Assembly (NCBI GenBank): GCA_965227905.1
Contig: OZ245780.1
Coordinates: 1,860,001-1,924,000 of the forward strand
From: CBDDHT01 sp965227905
GTDB taxonomy: Bacteria; Pseudomonadota; Alphaproteobacteria; Rhizobiales; Methyloligellaceae
Length of the DNA: 64,000 bases
Direction: 5' to 3'
A program made the position numbers and the translations under genes. The notes under the pieces were generated by a model that did not search any database, was not told the DNA's origin, and saw only the letters and a program-made list of their open reading frames with translations. Shown one piece after another: positions 51,105 through 60,747 of the stretch. Numbering within the stretch: the first letter of the stretch is position 1; every line of letters starts with the position of its first letter.

Positions 51105-52940
51105 ATGTCACCGACAGATGTGATGGTTGCCGACGCGGCAATGCCGCCGACGGATATTTCGAACCCCAAATACTTCCACAAGGTCGTCGACTGCCAATGG
51201 GCGTGTCCGACGCACACGCCCGTGCCGGAATATATCCGGCTCATCGCGCAGCGACGCTATGGGGAGGCGTTTCTCCTCAACTGGGAGTCCAATGTCTTTC
51301 CAGGCATTCTCGGTCGCACCTGCGACCGGCCCTGCGAGCCGGCGTGTCGGCGCGGCCGTGTGGATGAGAAGCCGGTGGCGATCTGCCGCCTGAAGCGTGT
51401 CGCGGCAGACCTGAAAGGCGACATCGATGCCTATCTGCCGCAGGTGCCGACAGAGAAGAATGGCAAACGCATTGCCTTGCTCGGCGCCGGGCCCGCATCG
51501 CTCACTGTTGCGCGGGATCTGATGCCGCTCGGCTACACCTGTCATCTGTTCGAAAAAGATCAGATCGGCGGTGGTCTGATGCGCACCAACATTCCGTCCT
51601 TCCGTCTGCCGGCCGATGTGCTGGATGAGGAAGTCGGGCGTGTTCTGGATATGGGCGTCGAGGCGCATTTCGGGCACGAAATCACCAGCCTCGAAGAAGT
51701 GCTCAAAGGCGACTTCGATGCCGTCTTCGTCGGGACTGGCGCACCACGCGGAAAGGATCTCTGGCTTGAAGGGCGCGAAGAAGCGTCTGACAACATTCAT
51801 CTCGGGATCGACTGGCTGACCTCCGTTGCTTTCAAACATGTGGAGAAGATCGGGAAGCGTGTCATCGTCATCGGTGGCGGCAACACGGCTATGGATTGCT
51901 GCCGAACGGCACTGCGCCTCGGCGGGCGGGATGTGCGGGTGACCGTGCGTAGTCCGCGCCAGGACATGAAAGCGTCCGACTGGGAAATAGAAGATGCCGA
52001 GCGCGAAGGCGTGCCGATTTTCGACAACCACAAGCCGGTTGCCTTCCTGCACGAAGGCGGTCATCTCACTGGCGTGCGCTTCGCTCTGGTCAAACCGGAA
52101 TATGACGAGTCCGGCCGCCGCTCGCTGGTAGAGACGGGTGAGACCGTCGACTTCGACTGCGACGATGTGCTGATGGCGATCGGTCAGGAAGGCGCATTCC
52201 CCTGGATCGAACGCGATATCGGGATCGACTTCAACGAGTGGGATGCGCCCATTGTTGACCGGGAGACTATGCAGTCGTCCCGGCCGGAAGTCTTCTTCGG
52301 TGGCGACGCAGGCTGGGGGCCGGAGAACATCATCTGGGCCGTGGCCCATGGCCATCAGGCCGCCATATCGATCGATCTCTTCTGCAATGGCAAATCGTTG
52401 CGAGAGCGGCCGGCTCCAGGCGTCAGTCTGGTCAGCCAGAAGATGGGCATCCACGAATGGTCCTATGACAATGATTTCGCCGACATCAGGCGCGTGCCCG
52501 TTCCCCATGCAGACCTCGATGCCTCGCTTGAGAGTCTGACGGTCGAGGTCGAACTGGGGTACGACGAAAAGCTTGCCTTCAAGGAGGCCGAACGCTGTCT
52601 CAACTGCGATATCCAGACCGTGTTCGTGCGGAACCTTTGCATCGAGTGCGATGCCTGCGTGGATATCTGTCCCGTCGACTGCATCAACTTCACGCCGAAC
52701 GGCGAGGAGGAGGAGTTGCGCGACCGGTTACGCGTGCCGGCCGTGAACAAGACGCAGGATCTGTATATTTCACCGCCCCTCAAAACCCGCCGCATCATGG
52801 CGAAGGATGAGGATCTCTGTCTGCATTGCGGGCTTTGCGCCGAGCGCTGTCCCACCGGAGCCTGGGACATGCAGAAATTCACCTATGTCGAGGCCCAGGC
52901 CGACAATGCCTGCGTTGCCCATAGCCGAACCTACATCTAG
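51105..52940 (+). CDS. GltD-like flavoprotein with N- and C-terminal Fe-S sites
   Basis: 611 residues. N-terminal cysteines C30, C34, C73, C77 and C81 form the Fe-S region of the DPYD/GltD-type domain. FAD- and NAD(P)-binding Rossmann motifs follow (ALLGAGPASLTVARDL about 124, VIVIGGGNTAMDCC about 245). The C-terminus has two [4Fe-4S] motifs, CIECDACVDICP and CLHCGLCAERCP. It is the electron-transfer partner of the following KorA/KorB, linking the oxidoreductase to NAD(P)H. The gene is separated from korA by 11 bases and is divergent from PrpD. Confidence 0.88.
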   Translation: MSPTDVMVADAAMPPTDISNPKYFHKVVDCQWACPTHTPVPEYIRLIAQRRYGEAFLLNWESNVFPGILGRTCDRPCEPACRRGRVDEKPVAICRLKRVAADLKGDIDAYLPQVPTEKNGKRIALLGAGPASLTVARDLMPLGYTCHLFEKDQIGGGLMRTNIPSFRLPADVLDEEVGRVLDMGVEAHFGHEITSLEEVLKGDFDAVFVGTGAPRGKDLWLEGREEASDNIHLGIDWLTSVAFKHVEKIGKRVIVIGGGNTAMDCCRTALRLGGRDVRVTVRSPRQDMKASDWEIEDAEREGVPIFDNHKPVAFLHEGGHLTGVRFALVKPEYDESGRRSLVETGETVDFDCDDVLMAIGQEGAFPWIERDIGIDFNEWDAPIVDRETMQSSRPEVFFGGDAGWGPENIIWAVAHGHQAAISIDLFCNGKSLRERPAPGVSLVSQKMGIHEWSYDNDFADIRRVPVPHADLDASLESLTVEVELGYDEKLAFKEAERCLNCDIQTVFVRNLCIECDACVDICPVDCINFTPNGEEEELRDRLRVPAVNKTQDLYISPPLKTRRIMAKDEDLCLHCGLCAERCPTGAWDMQKFTYVEAQADNACVAHSRTYI

Positions 52941-52951
52941 GTCATGAGATC

Positions 52952-54784
52952 ATGAGCCGGATCAACGAATTCGTCGTCAAATTCGCCAACGTCAACGGAT
53001 CGGGTTCCGCCAGCGCGAACCTGCTCTTCGCCAAGTCACTGTTCCGAATGGGTCTCGCCGTCTCCCCGAAGAACGTCTTCCCGTCGAACATTCAGGGGCT
53101 GCCCACCTGGTACGAGGTGCGCATTTCGGAAGCCGGATACGCCGCGCGCCAGGAGAAGGCGGACATCATGGTTGCCATGAACCCGCAGACCTATCGCGAC
53201 GATATCGCGGAGATCGCGGCGGACGGCTACATGATCTACGACTCGAGCTTCCCGCGCGACTTCGACCGCAAGGATGTTGAGGTGCTCGGCATCCCTATCG
53301 CCCGTATGTGCGCCGAGGCCTATATCGATCCGCGTGAGCGTCAGCTCTTCAAGAATGTCGTCTATGTGGGGGCTTTGTCCGCCTTGCTGGATATCGAGTT
53401 TTCCGTCCTCGAAGAGACATTGAACGATCGCTTCAAGGGCAAGCAGAAGCTGATCGCACCGAACCTGCAGGCCCTGAATATGGGCCGGGACTATGCCGAG
53501 CTGAACTTCGACTGTCCGCTGCCCCTGCGTGTGAAGCGAACCAATGGCACGGATGACAAGATCATGGTCAGCGGTAACGAGGCGGCCGCACTTGGATGCC
53601 TCTATGCGGGCGCTACTGTTGCGGCCTGGTATCCGATCACGCCGTCGACATCGCTTGCCGAAGCGTTCGACAAGCATATGAAACGGCTGCGGATCGACGA
53701 GGATGGCAGGAAACTCGGTGCCGTTGTACAGGCAGAAGACGAGTTGGCGGCAATCGGTATTGCCATCGGCGCCAGTTGGAACGGCGCGCGTGCTTTCACC
53801 GCGACCTCGGGGCCAGGCATTTCGCTGATGAACGAGTTCATAGGCCTTGCCTATTTCTCCGAGGTGCCGGTGGTTCTGTTCGATGTCCAACGGGGCGGAC
53901 CGTCGACCGGTATGCCGACGCGGACCCAGCAATCAGACATCATCACCTGCGCCTACGCCTCCCACGGGGACACGCGCCATGTGTTGCTCTTCCCCGCCGA
54001 TCCGAAGGAATGCTTTGAGCTCTCGGCCGATGCCTTTGATCTCGCCGATCGTCTGCAAACGCCGATCTTCGTGATGAGCGATCTCGATATCGGTATGAAC
54101 GACTGGGTGGTCGACAGGCTCGAGTGGGACGACACGCGGGTCCACGATCGCGGCAAGGTGCTCGACGCTGAAGAACTCGACAAGATCGAGAATTATGGGC
54201 GCTATCTGGATGTCGATGGCGACGGTATTCCGTATCGCACGATCCCCGGGACCCACCCGACCAAAGGTGCGTTCTTCACGCGCGGCTCCTCCCATGACGC
54301 CTTCGCACGCTACACCGAGGACGGTGTCATCAACGCCATGAACCTGGACCGCCTGCAGGCGAAGTTCGAGTTGGCCGCGAAGATGGTGCCGCCGCCGGTC
54401 TGGCACGACCGCGACAGCGACTCGAAACTGGGCGTGATCAATTTCGGTTCGACGGAGCCTGCTGTCCGCGAAGGTCTCGATCAGCTTGAGCGTGAGGGCT
54501 ACAAGCTCAACGCACTTCGGATAAAGGCCTTTCCCTTCACCGCGGAGCTTCAGGAATTCGCCGAGGCCCATGAGCGGATTTTTGTTGTCGAGCAGAACCG
54601 GGACGCGCAGATGCGCACATTGCTGATCACCGAGGCCGGACTGCCGGCAGAAAAGCTCATTCCCGTTCTGAACTATGACGGCATGCCTCTCAGCGCGAAA
54701 TTCGTCAAAGAGAGCCTGCAATCCCTTATCGAAGGCGACAAAGCGGTCACCGAGGCGCTTAGCCTAGAGACCCGTATGAACTGA
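52952..54784 (+). CDS. korA: 2-oxoacid:acceptor oxidoreductase, alpha subunit (gamma-alpha fusion)
   Basis: 610 residues. Residues 1-190 are the gamma domain (NGSGSASANLLFAKSLFRMG); 200-600 the alpha domain with YPITPSTSLAEA, AEDELAAIGIAIGA, TSGPGISLMNE and VQRGGPSTGMPTRTQQSD. Family members decarboxylate 2-oxoglutarate or pyruvate to acyl-CoA with ferredoxin. The 2-oxoglutarate assignment is likely but not certain. Confidence 0.92.
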   Translation: MSRINEFVVKFANVNGSGSASANLLFAKSLFRMGLAVSPKNVFPSNIQGLPTWYEVRISEAGYAARQEKADIMVAMNPQTYRDDIAEIAADGYMIYDSSFPRDFDRKDVEVLGIPIARMCAEAYIDPRERQLFKNVVYVGALSALLDIEFSVLEETLNDRFKGKQKLIAPNLQALNMGRDYAELNFDCPLPLRVKRTNGTDDKIMVSGNEAAALGCLYAGATVAAWYPITPSTSLAEAFDKHMKRLRIDEDGRKLGAVVQAEDELAAIGIAIGASWNGARAFTATSGPGISLMNEFIGLAYFSEVPVVLFDVQRGGPSTGMPTRTQQSDIITCAYASHGDTRHVLLFPADPKECFELSADAFDLADRLQTPIFVMSDLDIGMNDWVVDRLEWDDTRVHDRGKVLDAEELDKIENYGRYLDVDGDGIPYRTIPGTHPTKGAFFTRGSSHDAFARYTEDGVINAMNLDRLQAKFELAAKMVPPPVWHDRDSDSKLGVINFGSTEPAVREGLDQLEREGYKLNALRIKAFPFTAELQEFAEAHERIFVVEQNRDAQMRTLLITEAGLPAEKLIPVLNYDGMPLSAKFVKESLQSLIEGDKAVTEALSLETRMN

Positions 54785-54792
54785 GTGAACCT

Positions 54793-55848
54793 ATGACCTT
54801 CATCAAGAAGCCCAGCGTCCGCCATCCGAAACTTGCCAAGAACGCGCTCGGTCTGACCCGCCGCGATTATGAGGGCGTGTTGTCGACCCTCTGTGCCGGA
54901 TGCGGCCATGACTCGATCTCGGCTGCGATTGTCGCGGCCTGCTTTGAGCTCGACTTGCCGGCACACCGGCTGGCGAAATTGTCCGGCATAGGTTGCTCGT
55001 CCAAGTCGACCAACTATTTCCTCAATTACTCGCATGGCTTCAATTCCGTGCACGGCCGTATGGCCGCGATCGCGACCGGCGCCAATCTGGCCAACCGCGA
55101 TCTCGTCTATCTCGGCGTATCGGGCGATGGCGATACGGCATCCATTGGATTGGGCCAGTTCTGTCATGCCGTTCGCCGGCGCGTAAACATGACCTATATC
55201 GTAGAGAACAACGGGACCTATGGTCTGACTAAGGGCCAGTTCTCTGCGACCAACGACAAGGAGTCGAAGAGCAAGAAAGGCGAGGACAATCTCTTCGATG
55301 CGATCGATCTGTGTACGCTGGCAATCCAGCTTGGCGCCGGTTTCGTGGCGCGTGGTTTCTCCGGCGACAAGGCGCAGCTCGTGCCGCTCATCAAGGCGGC
55401 GATCCGCTATGAGGGCTTTGCGCTGCTCGATATCATTTCGCCCTGCGTCACGTTCAACAATCACGCCGCTTCGACCAAGAGCTACGACTATATCCGCGAC
55501 CATTCGGAAGCCGTTGGCGGGTTGGATTTCGTGCCGAGGCGTGACGAGATCACGGCCGACTACGACGAAGGCGAGACGCTGCAAGTCGAAATGCACGACG
55601 GGTCGAACATGACCCTGCACAAGCTCGACGATGGCTACGATCCGACGGATGCGAACGAAGCCTTCAAGACTCTTCGCAAGCGCTATTCCAATGGCGAAGT
55701 TGTGACAGGCCTGCTCTACATCAACCAGGATCAGAAAGACCTGCACAATCTGATCGAGACCTCGAAAGCGCCTCTGAACGGCTTGGATACAGCCCAGCTC
55801 TGTCCGGGATCGGACGCGCTCAATGCGATCAACGATAGCTTGAGGTGA
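54793..55848 (+). CDS. korB: 2-oxoacid:acceptor oxidoreductase, beta subunit
   Basis: 351 residues. Cysteines C34/C37 (LCAGCGHD), C68 (GIGCSS) and C218 (SPCVTF) are the expected [4Fe-4S] ligands; GDGDTASIG (D112, D114) and ENNGTYGLTKGQ bind thiamine diphosphate-Mg. Eight bases after korA. A 6-bp hairpin overlaps the stop but lacks a T-run. Confidence 0.93.
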   Translation: MTFIKKPSVRHPKLAKNALGLTRRDYEGVLSTLCAGCGHDSISAAIVAACFELDLPAHRLAKLSGIGCSSKSTNYFLNYSHGFNSVHGRMAAIATGANLANRDLVYLGVSGDGDTASIGLGQFCHAVRRRVNMTYIVENNGTYGLTKGQFSATNDKESKSKKGEDNLFDAIDLCTLAIQLGAGFVARGFSGDKAQLVPLIKAAIRYEGFALLDIISPCVTFNNHAASTKSYDYIRDHSEAVGGLDFVPRRDEITADYDEGETLQVEMHDGSNMTLHKLDDGYDPTDANEAFKTLRKRYSNGEVVTGLLYINQDQKDLHNLIETSKAPLNGLDTAQLCPGSDALNAINDSLR

Positions 55849-56601
55849 GGGACCACCTCTCTGGATTTGGGTAGGCGGTTATTGTTGTGGTCTTGTTTAG
55901 ACCCGACCCGTCCAGGGCACGACGACCTTTCGGACAGTTCGGGGCCGAGTTAAGACCGATAAACGCGATACACGGCCAAGCCGTTACTCAAGGATCAAGA
56001 TCAGCCTTGGTTTGCTTATCATCACTGCTGAGAACCGACATCATTTGAGAAGTGTCACCTAAACTGTTTCCACTCGCCAAAGACGCAGTTAGGCGATCCG
56101 GATCGAACTGTATCCATATTTTTCGACAATTGTGTCTGTCTTTATCGTTTCTCCTTGCGCCCCATTAGTCGTGGCGGTGCAGCACGTCGGAGAACGTGAC
56201 CTCTCAATTGGTATGTTGCGAGGTAAGGGCTGGTATTGGATGTCAACGAGGCATTGCAGTCCTTCGGTACTTCTGGGAAGAATAGTGCGATCGCGTATTG
56301 TCGCGACAACGACAAGATTGGAACGATCCCCTCGTTCTTTGGGAGGCAAATGTGACATCAACATTGAGCGGAGACGGGAGGAGTGAGTCTCGGAGCCGTG
56401 CCTTAGCCGTCATTTCGATCGAGACAGGCCTTTGTAAGATTGGTGGCGACCCGGCTATGAGGCGAACAATCTTCGAAAAACGGCAAAACGCATGACAGTG
56501 AAACAGATTTAGACGGTACAGGGCGAACACGTGGGAAGCCGTCGCGCCTTCCGAATATTGAGCCAGATTCAACCATAAAAGCTAAAATAGGGCGAAACGC
56601 T
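55849..56601. other. 753-base gap with an inverted copy of a 70-base segment
   Basis: No intact gene. The segment 56099-56167, read on the minus strand, is about 75-80% identical by eye to 61087-61155 on the + strand; both read TDTI-x2-K-x-GYSS in frame, with several synonymous differences, so they are copies of one lost coding sequence. They flank the TRAP region in inverted orientation. Confidence 0.5.
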
Positions 56602-57909
56602 ATGAGCATAGAACTTATTACGTTTCTTTATTTTGTTGTTTTGTTCATCTCTCTATTTCTTGGGCTTCCCGTGGCCTTTGGTCTGGGCGGCACGGCTGTT
56701 ATTTTCGCCGCGATATTCGAGCCACGCGCTTTGCTGACCATCCCCAGCGCGTTTTACTCCACGCCGTGGAATAATGTGCTGGTCACGGTTCCGCTCTTCC
56801 TTTTTATGGGAAGCCTCATTCGGTTTTCGGGGATTGCCGAGGCTGCTTATGACGCAGTCTATAAAATTATCGGTCATATTGCCGGCGGCCTAGCCATGGG
56901 AACGGTCAAGGTATGCACGATTTTTGCTGCCATAACCGGCATTACACCGCCGGCAACAATTACGATGGGTCAAATCGCATACCCATCGATGATCAAATAT
57001 AAATACAGCAAGGATATCGCGATCGGATCAATTGGTGCCGGTGGAGCGTTGGGCGCTCTCATCCCACCGAGTGTCCCATTTATTTTCTACGGCCTATTGG
57101 CCAAGGTTTCCATTGGCGGCTTGTTCCTGGGCGGAATTCTCCCCGGTATGATGCTTGCCTTGTTTTACATCACTTACATCGGCGTCCGTTGTCGGCTTCA
57201 ACCTGAAATGGGGCCGGCAATTCCCCCCGAGGAAAAATTTACCAGATCCGAAAAGCTCCATGCCCTGGTGAGTATATGGCCGTTTATGCTGCTTATTTTT
57301 CTGGTGCTTGGTGCGATCTGGGGCGGTATTGCGACGCCCTCTGAGGCTGCAGCTTTCGGTGCAACCGGCGCACTCGTCATCAACCTGCTTTACGGCAGAT
57401 TGACCTGGGAAGTATTGAAGGATTCTTTGACCACGACGGTGAAACTTACCGGAATGGGTCTATGGATATTGATTGCCTCCAATATCTATCTGAACGTCTT
57501 CAATTCGCTCGGCAGCCAGGAACTGGTGACGACACTGGTTCTCAGCATGCCAGGGGGAGAAATCGGCATCCTGGCAATGATGATGTTCATCATCCTGTTA
57601 CTCGGCATGGTAATGGACGATTGGGCAATCATTATGCTGTGCACGCCCCTCTTCATCCCGATCATCGATGCCTTGGGAATTGATAAACTGTGGTTCGGCG
57701 TTCTGTTTATTGTCAATATTCAGATCGCATATCTCACTCCGCCTTTCGGTTTTGTCCTCTTTTGGCTGAAAAGCGTCATGCCTCCGGACGTAACCATGGG
57801 TGACGTTTACAAATCGGTCGGACCGTTCATTGTCCTGCAGGTGATCGGATTGTTGCTGGTTTTCTTCTTCCCCGCGATCGCCACATGGCTTCCGGAGCTG
57901 GCAAAGTAA
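56602..57909 (+). CDS. dctM: TRAP transporter large permease (DctM)
   Basis: 435 residues, about 12 TM helices, normal for DctM/SiaM. Typical segments: TGITPPATITMGQIAYPSMIKY, SIGAGGALGALIPPSVPFI, and the C-terminal GMVMDDWAIIMLCTPLFIPI, NIQIAYLTPPFGF. It forms the transport channel with DctQ. Unusually it precedes dctQ rather than following it. Substrate unknown; C4-dicarboxylates or other organic acids are likely. Confidence 0.93.
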   Translation: MSIELITFLYFVVLFISLFLGLPVAFGLGGTAVIFAAIFEPRALLTIPSAFYSTPWNNVLVTVPLFLFMGSLIRFSGIAEAAYDAVYKIIGHIAGGLAMGTVKVCTIFAAITGITPPATITMGQIAYPSMIKYKYSKDIAIGSIGAGGALGALIPPSVPFIFYGLLAKVSIGGLFLGGILPGMMLALFYITYIGVRCRLQPEMGPAIPPEEKFTRSEKLHALVSIWPFMLLIFLVLGAIWGGIATPSEAAAFGATGALVINLLYGRLTWEVLKDSLTTTVKLTGMGLWILIASNIYLNVFNSLGSQELVTTLVLSMPGGEIGILAMMMFIILLLGMVMDDWAIIMLCTPLFIPIIDALGIDKLWFGVLFIVNIQIAYLTPPFGFVLFWLKSVMPPDVTMGDVYKSVGPFIVLQVIGLLLVFFFPAIATWLPELAK

Positions 57910-58022
57910 GCAGCATGGTGCAGGTCCGCATAGGATGCACAGGTGAGAATACAGGGGTCATTCGATTCTTGGCGTTTTAGGATCCAAACGGCAGACATGA
58001 AAGTGCCGATGAGAGGTCGAAT

Positions 58023-58538
58023 ATGATACTGTGGAACGCGATAGAAAAAACGATCGACTTCATCGCCGAAGCTATGGGTCGGGTTGGCTGGGTGCTGATC
58101 CTGTATTGCACGCTGTTTGGTGTGACGGATGTCTTTCTAAGATATGTCTTGAACTCACCATCGCTTTGGATTTCGACAACGCTCCAAATTGCCATGGTGT
58201 TGCTGGCATGCGTGGGTGGGATCTATTCGCTGAATGACAACGCTTTCGTGAAGCTTGACCTTTTTTATGCAAACTTCTCCGCGAAGAAAAAAGCGATCTG
58301 CGACATCATCACGGTGACCTTTACGTTCTTGTTCCTCGCCGTGTTGATGTGGAAGGGATATCAAGCGGCGATGTTGTCGGTTAAGCTGAATCAGCACACG
58401 CCGACGAGCATTCCCTTTCCCATCTATCCGCTGAAGATATTCTTTCCAATTACCGGCGCGATTATGATGTTGATTGTCATCAAAAAGCTTGTCCATGATT
58501 TGCAGACCCTGTTCTCCAAAGAGTCTGATGCTGCGTAG
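58023..58538 (+). CDS. dctQ: TRAP transporter small permease (DctQ)
   Basis: 171 residues with four TM helices. GVTDVFLRYVLNSPSLWISTT and the GGIYSLNDNAFVKLDLFYANFS segment are typical. It follows dctM by 113 bases and is terminated by a strong hairpin. Confidence 0.9.
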   Translation: MILWNAIEKTIDFIAEAMGRVGWVLILYCTLFGVTDVFLRYVLNSPSLWISTTLQIAMVLLACVGGIYSLNDNAFVKLDLFYANFSAKKKAICDIITVTFTFLFLAVLMWKGYQAAMLSVKLNQHTPTSIPFPIYPLKIFFPITGAIMMLIVIKKLVHDLQTLFSKESDAA

Positions 58539-58553
58539 TCACCCGTCCAGATC

Positions 58554-58579
58554 AACCTGCGTCTGTTCCGACGCAGGTT
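58554..58579 (+). terminator. Hairpin after dctQ
   Basis: AACCTGCGTC (58554-58563) and GACGCAGGTT (58570-58579) are perfect 10-bp arms with a 6-base loop, 15 bases after dctQ. There is no T-run, so it may act as an mRNA 3' stabiliser as well as a terminator. Confidence 0.65.
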
Positions 58580-58660
58580 GCTTGGGAAGCAGCGGTGAGT
58601 GGTGATCCGGTTACCATCGGCTTCGTGATGGTCTGACAGAGATCAAGCGCAAAGGTATCG

Positions 58661-58972
58661 TTAGCCACCTGAGTACGAGTACCAAGCAGAGGTTGTGTGT
58701 TTCCGGTGGCAGTGAGGATGGGTATCGGCCCAAATGGGCTCAGCGGTCTCTTTGCGGACGTTGCATTCCAGTTGGCCATCAGTCTTTGTGAGGTGGCCGA
58801 TGACCGCCTCAATGGCGGAATGTCTCCTGAACGCCCGTTTGATGACGCCAAAAAGTAGACGTGTGGCGTCGGTCTCGGCCCATCTCGGTAGGCAGTTTAG
58901 CGTTCGTGCATTGTCGGCTTGGATCGGAGATTGCGTTTGCGAGCGCGCCCGTCCTGGACCCAGAATTCGCAA
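58661..58972 (-). pseudogene. IS5-family transposase C-terminal remnant
   Basis: The minus frame contains IKRAFRRHSAIEAVIGHLTK, matching the conserved IKRELRRRSAIEPVIGHLK of IS5-family transposases. Flanking sequence is frameshifted and no terminal repeats were found. It lies between dctQ and the Usp gene (gap 58539-59037). Confidence 0.65.
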
Positions 58973-59037
58973 TCCTCGTCATCGGACAGGCTGCAGAATG
59001 CGACACCCCACCAATCTAAATCGCTCAATGGGCTAAC

Positions 59038-59445
59038 TTAACGCAGCACATGCACGGCACACGGAGCATGTCGCACGATACGAGATGATGTTGAACCGAG
59101 AAAAAAATCATCCAAACCGGGTTTATGAGAGCCGACGATGATACAGTCCGCGTCAGCTTTCTTGGCATAATTTGATACTTCGATGCCTGCCTGACCTGAC
59201 AGTATTACAGATTCAATCTCTTTTTCGTCGTTTAGTCGGTCAGCCATCATTTCTTTGATTGTGTCATGTGCTTTGGATTGAGCATCCTCGGGCATAAATG
59301 ACTCGACCACATTGTTGACAGGTTCAATGACGTGAACGGCGATAATTTTGCCGTTTTCCGAAACAAGTGCCTTAGCCGCTTCCAGCGCCTTTTGACTAAA
59401 GCCTTGGTCCAAGGCGCTCGCAATAATTATCTTGTTGTACATCAC
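59038..59445 (-). CDS. Universal stress protein (UspA family)
   Basis: 135 residues, one Usp domain. The ATP-binding pattern G-x2-G-x9-G-S/T is nearly intact in VGSHKPGLDDFFLGSTSSRIVR. MMYNKIIIASALDQ opens the fold. Its gene lies between the two TRAP halves; Usp genes are often found near TRAP transporters, where they may tune activity. Confidence 0.9.
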   Translation of the reverse strand: MMYNKIIIASALDQGFSQKALEAAKALVSENGKIIAVHVIEPVNNVVESFMPEDAQSKAHDTIKEMMADRLNDEKEIESVILSGQAGIEVSNYAKKADADCIIVGSHKPGLDDFFLGSTSSRIVRHAPCAVHVLR

Positions 59446-59632
59446 CCCTCCTGCTTTCAGGCAAATTCGATTGTGGTCCAGCAGATCGTCAATTCCTGAA
59501 TCTCATTGGATTTGATCATTGGAAAGTCGGGGTCCCGCAACAGGATCGGTCGTGCCTTTCCCATATGAATCCATTCATACGCCTGGATTGGCATTAGCCG
59601 GTCCCAGGGAACTGTGTCGTACGCAGGAATGG

Positions 59633-59667
59633 AACAGGTCCAGGCGTTTATGCCCGGACCTGTTTTT
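59633..59667. terminator. Strong hairpin with T-run on the + strand
   Basis: AACAGGTCC (59633-59641) pairs with GGACCTGTT (59656-59664); inner GGC/GCC adds three pairs. Five T follow on the + strand (59663-59667). Both neighbouring genes (Usp and dctP) are on the minus strand, so its orientation is unexplained; it may terminate an unseen + transcript or cap dctP mRNA. Confidence 0.6.
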
Positions 59668-59700
59668 GGTTCATATGCGTTTGATTGATCGCGGAGCCAA

Positions 59701-60747
59701 TTATAGATCTCCGTTATCTTTCAGAAATTGTTTCCAGATTTCCACGCCTTTGGCATTGCGTTTTGATCTTTTCGCAACCAGTGGCCAAACTTCGGCGATG
59801 GACTTGCTTCGCATTCTCTTGATTTCTTCATCGGAGAACTGAATCACCTCTCCGCCAGCATCCTTGAGGGTTTTCAACGCATGCGCGACCCCATCTTCAT
59901 GTAGCTTGCTGGTTTCGAAATAAGTGCTCTTGAAGACGCCTTGAATGCGGTCTCTCTGCCATTGAGTCAGCGCGTTCCACTTGTCCAGGTTCACGAAGGT
60001 TTCCTGATGTTGAGCAGGACACCAACCTGGCTGAGCCGCATATTTGATGACTTCATGGAAAGCCATATCGTCGATACCGCCGGTATCCCAATAGGTACCG
60101 TCGATAGTACCCAGCTTGATTGCCGTATAGATATCGCCGCCACCCATGGCTACGGGCGCGCCGCCCATGGCCTGATGGAAGAGAGCCTGAGGACCACCTG
60201 CACGCATCTTCTTGCCGGCTAGATCCTCCATTTTACGGACAGGGAACTTCGTGAACATTGCGTTGGGGCCTTGGTTGGTCCAACCAATCCACCGCAAGTT
60301 ACGCTCCTTGGCCGCTTCCTGGATCAAATCGCCAATCCGATATTTGGGATCGCCCCACATGGCCTTCCATGCCTGGTCCGTATTGGAGGCACCCATGGCC
60401 ATACCAAACGCCAGCATCCCTTCGGGCATATCACCACTGTATACGGATCCCCAACAGGCCGTTCCGTCAATCAACCCGGCTGCTGTCGCGCCGAACGCTT
60501 CGGATCCGCTCGTGATCGCCCCAACCGGTTCCAGTTTGATTTTGACCGTGCCTTCGGTTGCTTCCTCAACCGCTTTAATCCATGGCACGACGCCACTTCC
60601 CCATCCGGCATCAGATGAGTCAAAACAGGGCTGGAAGACCCATTTGGTTACTTTGTCTGGCTTCCCGTCTTTAGCGGCGGCAACGTTGGTGAACAACGCA
60701 ACAACCCCGGCCAACAATGTCGTCTGAATTAGACGGTTTGTTTTCAC
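59701..60747 (-). CDS. dctP: TRAP transporter substrate-binding protein (DctP)
   Basis: 348 residues, signal peptide (cleavage near VAAAK, about 25). The TRAP-DctP fold is seen in VVPWIKAVEEATEGTVKI, then MRAGGPQALFHQAMGGAPVAM, DIYTAIKLGTIDGTYWD. GTG start with AAGGAGG seven bases upstream. It is on the opposite strand to dctM-dctQ, an uncommon arrangement. Confidence 0.93.
   Translation of the reverse strand: MKTNRLIQTTLLAGVVALFTNVAAAKDGKPDKVTKWVFQPCFDSSDAGWGSGVVPWIKAVEEATEGTVKIKLEPVGAITSGSEAFGATAAGLIDGTACWGSVYSGDMPEGMLAFGMAMGASNTDQAWKAMWGDPKYRIGDLIQEAAKERNLRWIGWTNQGPNAMFTKFPVRKMEDLAGKKMRAGGPQALFHQAMGGAPVAMGGGDIYTAIKLGTIDGTYWDTGGIDDMAFHEVIKYAAQPGWCPAQHQETFVNLDKWNALTQWQRDRIQGVFKSTYFETSKLHEDGVAHALKTLKDAGGEVIQFSDEEIKRMRSKSIAEVWPLVAKRSKRNAKGVEIWKQFLKDNGDL

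Noticed and set aside
51108..52508. 466-codon open frame on the minus strand
   Set aside because: Antisense to the GltD-like gene, which has clear FAD, NAD(P) and Fe-S motifs.
54673..55746. 357-codon open frame on the minus strand
   Set aside because: Antisense shadow of korB.
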